A DNA stretch of 15,205 bases, from assembly GCA_031283015.1 (NCBI GenBank), contig JAITCQ010000051.1, positions 1 through 15,205 on the forward strand. The letters run 5' to 3'. This document shows positions 7,241-14,200 of the stretch, piece after piece. A program made the position numbers and the translations under genes. The notes beneath the pieces were generated by a model that was given only the letters and a program-made list of their open reading frames with translations, did no database searches and was not told where the DNA came from. How positions within the stretch are numbered: the stretch's first letter is position 1; each line of letters begins with the position of its first letter. This DNA comes from Candidatus Methanoplasma sp. Lineage in GTDB: Archaea > Thermoplasmatota > Thermoplasmata > Methanomassiliicoccales > Methanomethylophilaceae.

Positions 7241-7305
7241 CATGTTTTAAACATGTTCAATAACCCCATCCGCAGAGATATTTTAAATATGTTCAAAACA
7301 TGTTT
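7241..7305 (+). promoter_or_regulatory. Operator cluster and promoter of the TetR gene
   Basis: The left element is a perfect 15-bp palindrome, CATGTTT-T-AAACATG, at 7241-7255. A 16-bp sequence TTTTAAACATGTTCAA (7245-7260) recurs with one mismatch as TTTTAAATATGTTCAA at 7281-7296. A perfect 10-bp palindrome AAACATGTTT follows at 7296-7305. The shared core AAAYATGTT therefore occurs three times (7249, 7285, 7296). The middle copy contains a TATA-like TTTTAAAT at 7281-7288, about 28-35 bases before the ATG at 7316, which fits a leaderless transcript. Binding of the adjacent TetR protein would cover the TATA box, so autorepression is the simplest reading. Confidence 0.7.
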
Positions 7306-7315
7306 AGTATATAAT

Positions 7316-7867
7316 ATGAGATCAACTGGCAAAAAAACGGAGATAGTACGTAAGACCTCCGAACTGTTATCCTTGGCGGAGGACGGCTCGGAGATCACCA
7401 CCAGAAGGATCGCCGAGAACGCCGGCATAAACCCGGCGATGGTGAACTACTACTTCGGATCCAAGGACGGGCTTCTGAAAGCGGCGGTGTCGGCGATGAA
7501 CGGGGATCTCACGTCGGAAACACATCACGACCATGCCGGATCAAGGAAAGAGATGTTCGACATTCTCGTCGGGATATGCGAGACATCGATCCGATATACC
7601 CGATTCGGCCTGGGCCGGGATGCGGAGACATTCTCGAAAGATGCTTTGGAGACGTCGTCAAAACTTATCGGAATGAAACGGGCGATGGATGAAAAGGCAT
7701 CCGATGATGATCCGGCGGCGATGTTCAAGATCGTGTGTTTCCTGATGGCGGCATCCGCCGACCCGGAAAGGTTCGCGGAATACTCCGGCACCGACATCCG
7801 TATAAAGGCCCAGCTCAGATCGCTGGTGTCCCGGCAATTGGACATCCTGCTCGGGGACGCCCTCTGA
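7316..7867 (+). CDS. TetR-family transcriptional regulator
   Basis: This is a 183-residue one-component repressor-like protein. The N-terminal DNA-binding domain is clear: an initial helix MRSTGKKTEIVRKTSELLSL, then the helix-turn-helix ITTRRIAENAGINPAMVNYY (about 28-47) ending in the family signature YYFGSKDGLLKAA. The remaining 120 residues form the helical ligand-binding and dimer domain, which is too variable to suggest a ligand. The open frame extends upstream to 7187, but residues encoded there do not look like a TetR N-terminus and the extension would run through the promoter; ATG 7316 places the protein start just before helix 1 and 28 bases after the TATA-like box. There is no ribosome site, so the mRNA is probably leaderless. 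No obvious target gene adjoins it except the small-protein/GNAT pair downstream, 82 bases away with its own TATA-like box. Confidence 0.88.
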   Translation: MRSTGKKTEIVRKTSELLSLAEDGSEITTRRIAENAGINPAMVNYYFGSKDGLLKAAVSAMNGDLTSETHHDHAGSRKEMFDILVGICETSIRYTRFGLGRDAETFSKDALETSSKLIGMKRAMDEKASDDDPAAMFKIVCFLMAASADPERFAEYSGTDIRIKAQLRSLVSRQLDILLGDAL

Positions 7868-7904
7868 AACACGCACGCTCTCTGAACGAGCGGAACCGCC
7901 TGCA

Positions 7905-7949
7905 TCAACAATATATACTCCCCAGCCAATCAGAAAAGAGAGAGAACAC
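7905..7949 (+). promoter_or_regulatory. Promoter region of the small-protein/GNAT module
   Basis: A TATA-like CAATATATAC lies at 7908-7917 and the purine-rich AAAAGAGAGAGAA at 7933-7945 precedes the ATG at 7950. The spacing puts a transcription start near 7938-7942, leaving a very short leader. No operator-like AAAYATGTT copy is visible here, which argues against direct control by the neighbouring TetR protein. Confidence 0.45.
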
Positions 7950-8144
7950 ATGCCAATCGAATCCTTCTACGAAATGCTGGTGATCGATACTCCCGAAAAA
8001 GCAGCGAAGCTTGTGGAGGCCTTCGAAGCAGCTGAGCGCAGAGGGCCGTATGTGCCCGAATGCGACGTGATGAAAGAACTCGAAGAAGGCAAGAGGATAA
8101 TGAAAGAGATTATGGAGAGACAAAAGAGGGATGAATCTGAGTGA
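7950..8144 (+). CDS. Small charged protein, putative antitoxin of the GNAT module
   Basis: The 64-residue protein starts MPIESFYEMLVIDTPEKAAK and ends in a highly charged helix with many E, K and R (MKELEEGKRIMKEIMERQKR). It is almost entirely helical by inspection. Small partners of this shape, with an FEMLVIDT-like start, occur directly before GNAT acetyltransferases of the same type as the next gene, and the four-part pattern (tiny first gene, overlapping stop, GNAT second, variable neighbourhood) is that of a toxin-antitoxin pair. Its role as antitoxin is inference; no DNA-binding motif such as ribbon-helix-helix is obvious. The GNAT ATG at 8131 lies inside its last codons, a 14-base overlap that implies coupled translation. 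Confidence 0.62.
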   Translation: MPIESFYEMLVIDTPEKAAKLVEAFEAAERRGPYVPECDVMKELEEGKRIMKEIMERQKRDESE

Positions 8145-8681
8145 GTCCTTCCTTTACAAACTCTGCGATCTCATTGAAGAGCGGAACGAAGAAGACCTCC
8201 GACCTCTTTTGTCTTCGTTCAAGTGTTCGGCCGAACCCGCCGCCAGGATTTTCTGAACAGAATCGCAATTAAACATGAGATCAATGGTATATCAAGAACA
8301 TATCTCTTTCTGGAAAAAACCGACTCCGGTGCGGCTTCAGTCATTAGTGGATTTTTCACCTTGGCAGTTAAATGTCTTGCGATCGATAAACAGAACAGCA
8401 TTTCGGATGAAATACTATCGCAGATGAACGTAAATCACGGGGTCGCACAAGCGTACCTCCTCGGGCAGCTGGCGAAAGCGGACGGCGCGGAAAGGGGGTT
8501 CGGGAGAATGATGATTGAACATGCGCTTGACGCATTCTCAAAAGGCAACGAGATGTTCGGGTGCAGAGTGGTGCGTTTGGATTGCAAAGACCACCTTAAG
8601 GGATATTACGAATCCTACGGGTTTACCGTAACCGGCAAGAACCACAACGGAACCCTTAACCAGATGGTAACCATTATTTGA
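8131..8681 (+). pseudogene. GNAT acetyltransferase, toxin-like, with one-base frameshift
   Basis: Two frames together encode one GNAT-family acetyltransferase of about 183 residues. The first, from ATG 8131, reads MNLSESFLYKLCDLIEERNE through FKCSAEPAARIF and stops at TGA 8254-8256. The second carries on one base back: FLNRIAIKHEINGISRTYLF, then SGFFTLAVKCLAI, QAYLLGQLAKADGAERGFGR (acetyl-CoA binding region) and YYESYGF, all typical of the family. Joining them restores the family pattern of a cysteine, eight residues, then FL and an AI motif. The shift lies between 8178 and 8253 because the second frame has a stop at 8175, and the T run 8249-8252 is the best site: one extra T gives RIFLNR. 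The product may be inactive, made by frameshifting, or intact if this is a sequence error. An alternative is a shorter protein from GTG 8223. One 60-base line (8341-8400) counts as 38% GC, well below the core genes. Confidence 0.72.
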
Positions 8682-8686
8682 TCCCC

Positions 8687-8712
8687 AATCAAAATAAGCC
8701 CGCTTTTTGATT
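8687..8712 (+). terminator. AT-rich hairpin after the GNAT gene
   Basis: An 8-bp perfect stem, AATCAAAA (8687-8694) with TTTTGATT (8705-8712), encloses a 10-nt loop and begins five bases after the GNAT stop. The T run in the second arm could act as the archaeal T-rich termination signal. It could equally be an operator in front of the Rrf2 gene. Confidence 0.45.
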
Positions 8713-8808
8713 CAACTAACAGAAAGAACGTGCTCCGTTCCCGGATATGGGGCTATACTACTACGATTTGGTAGGAAATCTTTTACCTTCGCACGATATT
8801 GTCCGGTC

Positions 8809-9252
8809 ATGCTCATATCCGCCAAAGGACGTTACGCGCTGCGGTGTATGCTGGACATATCGCTGAACAGCGCGGGGGAGAATGTTAAGCTTAAGGATAT
8901 AGCCGAAAGGCAGGACATCCCGACAAAATATCTTGAGCAGATAATCTCCGCGCTCAACAAAGCCGGTTTCGTCAAAAGCGAAAGAGGTCCGAACGGAGGA
9001 TACCGCCTTTCAAGACCTCCCGAGGAGTACACAGTGGGTTCGATAATAAAGCTGATTGAAGGAGATACCGTCCCAGTCTCCTGTCTCGCCGATGTCAGCG
9101 ATTGCAAGAGATCGGACAGGTGCGTCTCCATGATACTGTGGAAGAAGCTCAACGACGCCGTGAACTCTGTTCTGGAGGGCACCACCCTCGCGGACATGAT
9201 GGACTGGGGTTCAAAGGGCCGGCTTATCGAGATAGGGATCCCCGATTATTGA
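8809..9252 (+). CDS. Rrf2-family regulator, IscR-like, with three cluster cysteines
   Basis: The 147-residue protein is an Rrf2-type winged-helix regulator. It starts MLISAKGRYALRCMLDI, which matches the family N-terminus, followed by the recognition region IAERQDIPTKYLEQII (about 31-46) and the wing SERGPNGGYRLSRPPEEY (about 57-74). Three cysteines at 92, 99 and 105 are spaced CX6CX5C, at nearly the same positions as the [2Fe-2S] ligands of IscR (CX5CX5C). It is therefore likely to sense Fe-S cluster status. The frame is open back to 8707, but the residues encoded upstream are not family-like, so ATG 8809 is chosen. No ribosome site is evident. The gene faces the iscS-iscU operon, with 16 bases between their stops, which supports a role as its regulator. 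Confidence 0.87.
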   Translation: MLISAKGRYALRCMLDISLNSAGENVKLKDIAERQDIPTKYLEQIISALNKAGFVKSERGPNGGYRLSRPPEEYTVGSIIKLIEGDTVPVSCLADVSDCKRSDRCVSMILWKKLNDAVNSVLEGTTLADMMDWGSKGRLIEIGIPDY

Positions 9253-9268
9253 GGCGTTCCAGGTACGA

Positions 9269-9718
9269 TCAGTCGTCTTCGTGAAGATCCTCGTGATGGC
9301 TGTCGTGTATGTCGTCGACGGGTTTCTCAAGGCCGTCTATCTTCAATCCCCTCTTCTCGGAGTAATCCCAAAGGGCCGCCCGCACCGCCTCTTCCGCAAG
9401 GACCGAGCAGTGCACCTTGATGGCAGGAAGGCCGTCAAGAGCCTCCATCACGCTTCTGTTCGTGAGCTTGAGGGCTTCGTCGATATGCTTTCCTTTGATC
9501 AGTTCGGTCGCCATGCTGCTGGTCGCCACCGCCGCGCCGCAGCCGAAGGTCTTGAATTTCACGTCCTTTATGAAACCGTTGTCGTCGATGTCGAGATATA
9601 CCCTCATGATATCGCCGCATTTCGCGTTCCCGACCGTACCGACGCCGCTGGCGTTCTCGATCTCCCCCACGTTCCTGGGGTTGGTGAAGTGGTCCATTAC
9701 TTTATTGCTGTACTGCAT
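9269..9718 (-). CDS. iscU: Fe-S cluster assembly scaffold IscU/NifU-like
   Basis: This scaffold assembles [2Fe-2S] or [4Fe-4S] clusters with sulfur supplied by IscS. With the start at the second ATG (9718) it has 149 residues and begins MQYSNKVMDHFTNPRNVGE, the standard IscU N-terminus. The three cluster cysteines lie in NAKCGD (C34, with D36), KTFGCGAA (C60) and KVHCSVLA (C104). The ATG at 9724 overlaps the iscS stop as ATGA but directly abuts the GGAGGT ribosome site, whereas 9718 is six bases beyond it, so 9718 is preferred. The C-terminus is unusual: after LEKPV come about 15 residues made almost wholly of D, E and H. The gene is the second in the operon, and its expression is probably coupled to iscS. 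Confidence 0.92.
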   Translation of the reverse strand: MQYSNKVMDHFTNPRNVGEIENASGVGTVGNAKCGDIMRVYLDIDDNGFIKDVKFKTFGCGAAVATSSMATELIKGKHIDEALKLTNRSVMEALDGLPAIKVHCSVLAEEAVRAALWDYSEKRGLKIDGLEKPVDDIHDSHHEDLHEDD

Positions 9719-9720
9719 CC

Positions 9721-10905
9721 TCATACCTCCTTGTTCTTCACGGCGTCCTCGTACAACGGGGACATGGCTCTGAGTCTGGCAACAACCTCCTTCAGAGCCT
9801 CTACCGTATAATCTAGTTCTTCTTTTGTCGTATAATCCGAAAGCGTCATTCTGAGGGACCCGTGCGCAATCTCATGCGGCAGCCCGATCGCAAGGAGAAC
9901 ATGAGACGGATCGAGCGATCCGGAAGCGCAGGCGGACCCGGTGGAAGCGGCGATCCCTTTCATGTCGACCAACATGAGCATCGACTCCCCCTCGATGTAT
10001 CTGAAACTGATGTTCGCGTTGCCGGGAAGCCTCTTTTCCCGGTCGCCGTTCAGCCTTGAATGGGGTATCTCCTTCAGTATCCTGTCGATGAGGTAGTTCC
10101 TCTTTTTCGTAAGTTCGACGGCGCACTCTTCCATTGAACCCCTGCAGAGTTCCGCCGCCCTTCCGAATCCCACGATACCGGGAACGTTCAGCGTCCCTGC
10201 CCTTCTCCTTCTTTCGTGTGGTCCGCCGTGTATCATGGGGGTGAGCTTTATGTTATTCTTCATGTAAAGCATGCCGATGCCTTTCGGCCCGTGTATCTTG
10301 TGCGCGCTCGCGCTCAGAAGATCGATATTCTCCTTCTCCACGTCGATGGGGACATGGCCGAACGCTTGGACGGCGTCCGTATGGAAGAGTATGCCCTTGG
10401 AACGAGCGATCTCCCCCATCTCCTTTATCGGCTGTATGGTCCCTATCTCATTGTTTGCATATATCACGGATATCAATATTGTGTCGGGACGTATGGCCGC
10501 TTTGAGTTCATCGAGTTTCAGTATGCCTTTGTCGTCCACGCCGACGAACGTTATCTCAAAGCCGTCCCTCGCAAGGAACTCGCAGGTCTCCATGACGGCG
10601 TGGTGCTCGATCGCAGACGTTATGATATGTTTTCCCTTATCCTTTCTCATATATGCCGCGGATTTTATCGCCCAGTTGTCGGACTCGCTGCCGCCGGATG
10701 TGAAGTATATCTCGTTGTCCTTGGCGTTGATCATCTTCGCGATCGTTTTCCTCGATTCCTCGCAGGCCGCGTTGCATTCAGCGCCGAAAGAGTGTATGCT
10801 GGACGGATTTGCGTATTTCTCCGTGAGATAAGGCATCATGGCGTCGAGGACCTCCGGTCTCAATCTGGTCGTGGCGGCATTGTCAAGATAAATGATATCG
10901 GGCAT
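9721..10905 (-). CDS. iscS: Cysteine desulfurase IscS/NifS-like
   Basis: A 394-residue PLP-dependent cysteine desulfurase, which takes sulfur from L-cysteine for Fe-S assembly. It opens MPDIIYLDNAATTRLRPEVL, the common family start. Further markers are TSGGSESDNWAI (about 69-80), the histidine pair AIEHHAV near 91, HTDAVQAFG near 165, the PLP lysine in SASAHKIHG (K193), and the flexible-loop cysteine in STGSACASGSLDPSH (C316). The SACASG loop is of the IscS/NifS long-loop class rather than SufS. I chose the ATG at 10905 over one at 10926 because it fits the family N-terminus and follows GGTGAAAC. It forms a two-gene operon with iscU, sharing an ATGA-type junction. Confidence 0.93.
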   Translation of the reverse strand: MPDIIYLDNAATTRLRPEVLDAMMPYLTEKYANPSSIHSFGAECNAACEESRKTIAKMINAKDNEIYFTSGGSESDNWAIKSAAYMRKDKGKHIITSAIEHHAVMETCEFLARDGFEITFVGVDDKGILKLDELKAAIRPDTILISVIYANNEIGTIQPIKEMGEIARSKGILFHTDAVQAFGHVPIDVEKENIDLLSASAHKIHGPKGIGMLYMKNNIKLTPMIHGGPHERRRRAGTLNVPGIVGFGRAAELCRGSMEECAVELTKKRNYLIDRILKEIPHSRLNGDREKRLPGNANISFRYIEGESMLMLVDMKGIAASTGSACASGSLDPSHVLLAIGLPHEIAHGSLRMTLSDYTTKEELDYTVEALKEVVARLRAMSPLYEDAVKNKEV

Positions 10906-10937
10906 CGTTTCACCGTGTGGCATCATCTGTATATTGA

Positions 10938-10960
10938 TTTCATACTATTTTAATATGAAA
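10938..10960 (-). promoter_or_regulatory. iscSU promoter with inverted repeat, candidate Rrf2 site
   Basis: A perfect inverted repeat, TTTCATA at 10938-10944 and TATGAAA at 10954-10960, flanks nine A/T-rich bases. On the minus strand the centre reads TATTAAAATAG, a good TATA box 40-55 bases before the iscS ATG. A regulator bound here would block TBP. The Rrf2 protein encoded at the other end of the cluster is the natural candidate. The 11-bp sequence ACTATTTTAAT at 10944-10954 recurs at 10981-10991. Confidence 0.58.
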
Positions 10961-11091
10961 CAATACGGAGTAGGCTACAGACTATTTTAATTTTTGTGAG
11001 GGTGGGTTTTCCGTTGTTGCCGCCGGGCGAGAAAAACCGTGGATCCCCGATCTCCGGCCTTTGAACATAGCTGTACAGAAAAAATAAATAA
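10961..11091. other. Intergenic stretch without a recognisable gene
   Basis: This is the left part of the 352-base gap between iscS and the exported protein gene. It holds the second ACTATTTTAAT copy (10981-10991) and a GC-rich block at 11000-11065 that includes imperfect pairings such as GGTTTTC with GAGAAAAACC. I see no open frame and no known RNA family; a small RNA cannot be excluded. Confidence 0.5.
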
Positions 11092-11108
11092 ATTCGTAAT
11101 TTACGAAT
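11092..11108. repeat. Perfect 17-bp palindrome
   Basis: ATTCGTAA at 11092-11099 and TTACGAAT at 11101-11108 are exact reverse complements around a single T. It lies about 40 bases upstream of the likely TATA box of the exported protein gene, in an A/T-rich region. It looks like a binding site for a dimeric regulator. No second copy was seen in the window. Confidence 0.65.
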
Positions 11109-11257
11109 ATTTAATTTTGATATACTATTATATTTGTACCAATCTATAATTATATAATGAAGTTCGTACATTCAACAACGTCGTGAATCGAGAGAACAGT
11201 GAAAACTCCGAACTCGCAACAAAAACACGAACACAAACCCCAACAAGGAGCAAGAAA
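11109..11257 (+). promoter_or_regulatory. Promoter and A-rich leader of the exported protein gene
   Basis: TATA-like runs occur at 11119-11135 (GATATACTATTATATTT) and 11146-11157 (AATTATATAATG). The second would give a start near 11180 and a leader of about 75 bases that is very rich in A and C and looks unstructured. AAGGAG at 11245-11250 is a good ribosome site seven bases before the ATG at 11258. Confidence 0.55.
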
Positions 11258-14200
11258 ATGAAGAACAAAGCAGTGAGAGGCATCATACCGATGCTGCTGG
11301 TCCTCATTATGGTGTTTTCCCCCTTTACGGGAATCATATCGGTGATGGCCACAACCTCTGCTGATACATCGAGCCTCAACGGAGACGGATCATGGGGCGG
11401 ATCCTATCATGTCGGCGCAGATGGAGATGTATCCGCGGCAGGGAACATTAACGAAGACCGTGAAACTTTCGCGTTGAAAGCCGCAGCGCCGGAATACGCC
11501 GACGATTGGCTGGTGGAATCCGCAAACGCGAGACAGAGCATAATCATAACCAATCCCACATCTTCTTCCCTAACCGAAATGCCCGTATTGGTCCGTTTGG
11601 ACGGAACAGGCATTCCGAACAAGGATGGCGTGAGCTTCTACGACGCAGAGGGAGACAAGCTCTCATCTGAGCTGGTAGGCTGGAACCCCGCGGGCACTAC
11701 GACCTACTGGGTGAAGGTACCGATCATCACCCCAAACGGGGACACCACCATCACCGCTTACTTTAGCGACGCCTCTTCGGAAGGCAACGATACGTCTGAC
11801 GTCTGGTCAGACGGCTATGAACTGGTCCAGCATTTCAGCAAAGAAGCCGTCGATGCCGGAAAGGACTCCACAGGCAAGAACAACATGACCCTGGCGGGGA
11901 CTCTAAGCTACCTGCAGGATGACATAAACTCGGCGGCAACTTTCTCGGGAACGCAGAGGATGAGGGCGGGCACGGTCGCAGCTGGTGCGACAGAAGTGTC
12001 CTTGAGTGCGGTCATTGACATTACCTCAACGCCAAACGGATGGATCGGCGTTCTCTGCCGCGACCGTTCCGGCGGTGTCCAGACGGGAGACACGCTTTAC
12101 ATGGGATTCAACGGCAGTACGCTTACGTCTCGCGTGTACGGCGGGATGAACACAAACGGGGTCATGCTCGATGTGACGGTAACTACAGGACTACATATGC
12201 TCACTTGGAGCTACAATGGAAGTACGCTCAGAGTATATGTGGATGGCGCACTAAGGGGTAGCGCCAACGGAGCGGTGGGAAGTATCCTTTCCGACACTAG
12301 CTCTCCCTTCACTATCGGCGACTACTCGGATATCCCCTTCTACGGGGCTTTCCGCGGCAACTTCTACGACGCATTCGTGAAGACCTCTGCCATAAGCACG
12401 GAGGAGGAAGAATTCAGATACGCCAATTATCTTGGGGATGCAATCACAAGTCTGCCTATCGAGACCAAGGACAGAAAGATAAACATAGTGGTCACAAGCC
12501 CGACACAGGACGAGATACTCGAAGGAGGGATATTCGTCATAAAAGGTATCCTGTCTGCGGCCGCCAATCTGTCGTACGTACTGAACGACGGAACGACGGT
12601 GGATTGCGGCATGTTCGCAGCCGGGCCATTTTCCATAAACGTTCTGGAGTACTCCATAGGGGCACAGAATCTGTTGGTCACCGCAATTAGCGAGTCGGAC
12701 TCTGAAGATGAGAAGATCGTTACGATCACCTTCACAATAATAGATCAGATGCCGCCTTCGCAGCCCATATTATCAACCATCGTCGGCAAGACCTCCGCAA
12801 CTCTGAAAGCGGAGATCACACAAGGTGACGGCAGAACCGTGGACGTCGATTTCCACGGGCTGAAGACCCTTACCCTTACCAAAGAGAACACCAAGATATA
12901 TTCGGGAGAAACGACAAGCGAGCTTCCGGATGACCTGACCGCAAACGGATCGAACGACCAGTCCGAGTACAACGCGGCGCTGGGGAAAACCACGCTCGGC
13001 CAGGGCAACAACCCGTACCAGATCTTTGAGATCACTCTCAGCGACGAAGAACAGATTATGGATCAGTTCAACATTCTGTGGACCGGCAACACCGGAGACC
13101 AGCAACGCGAAGTGACCATATTCGTCTACAATCACACGCAGAATGAGTGGGTCAAAGCGGGAAACGGATACGGGACGGATTCCTTCTCCATCGAAGTGAT
13201 GGTCGATTGTGCTGGCACTATCAAGGACGGTATACTGAGCCTGCTTATCTGGCGCGGCCTGAACGAGTCTCTTGAGAACAGAGCGAACTACGCTCCCAAC
13301 CTGGGTCAGTACGATTTCAGTCTGATGTGGACGACGGACACGCAGTTCTATGCCGAGACCCCCTCATATATGCATCATCTCGTAACGCAATTCAATTGGA
13401 TGATCGAGAACTTTGACGAGCTGAAGTCCAAGATGGTAATAAACACCGGCGATCTTGTCAATGTTGCCACAAGCACCACCCAATGGGAAGCGATAGATGA
13501 AGCGTACGGCATCCTTGATGATGCGCATATACCTTATGTCGCAATATTCGGTAACCATGACGTCACGGGCAGTGCCGCAACAAGCATTCACAACAATTAC
13601 TTCCCTGCATCCCGGTTCGCGCAGAACAATCCGTACTTCACAGCGAATTACGGTAGCGAGAATTATTACTGCGTCCTGGAAGAGAACGGAGCTAAAATAC
13701 TGATCATGGGGTTGAACCTCCGTCTCTCCGAGGCAGAGGTGGCGTGGGCGAACAATGTTTTGGCAGAGTATAGAGACTACATCGCGATCATACTCACGCA
13801 TGAATATATCAGCGCCGACGGCTCAAGAGTGACCAACACTAATTACTCCAGCACGGACATCTTGCGCACGATAGTAACAGATAACGACAATGTGAGACTG
13901 ATACTATGCGGGCACTGGCATGGTGCGAATACCAATCTGGAGAACATTAACGGGCGCCCAGTATGGACCATCCTGCATGACTACCAGAGCCTTTTCGAAG
14001 GCGGTACAGGATTCTTCAGGATGTTGGAGTTCGACATAGAGAACAATCTGATATATGTCAATACATACTCCCATTCTACCAAACAGAACGTCGTGTTCTC
14101 TGAAAAACAGGGTGAGAAGGCGGGGTTATATCAGATCAACAAAGACGAGTTCGTCATCAGTTTCGATTTCGGAGCAACACAGACCCGCACTTTGGAGACC

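Noticed and set aside
7187..7315. N-terminal extension of the TetR protein
   Set aside because: Encoded across the operator cluster and TATA box, and not TetR-like; ATG 7316 fits the family.
8707..8808. N-terminal extension of the Rrf2 protein
   Set aside because: Starts inside the AT-rich hairpin and reads as random sequence; Rrf2 proteins start at the MLISAKGRYAL region.
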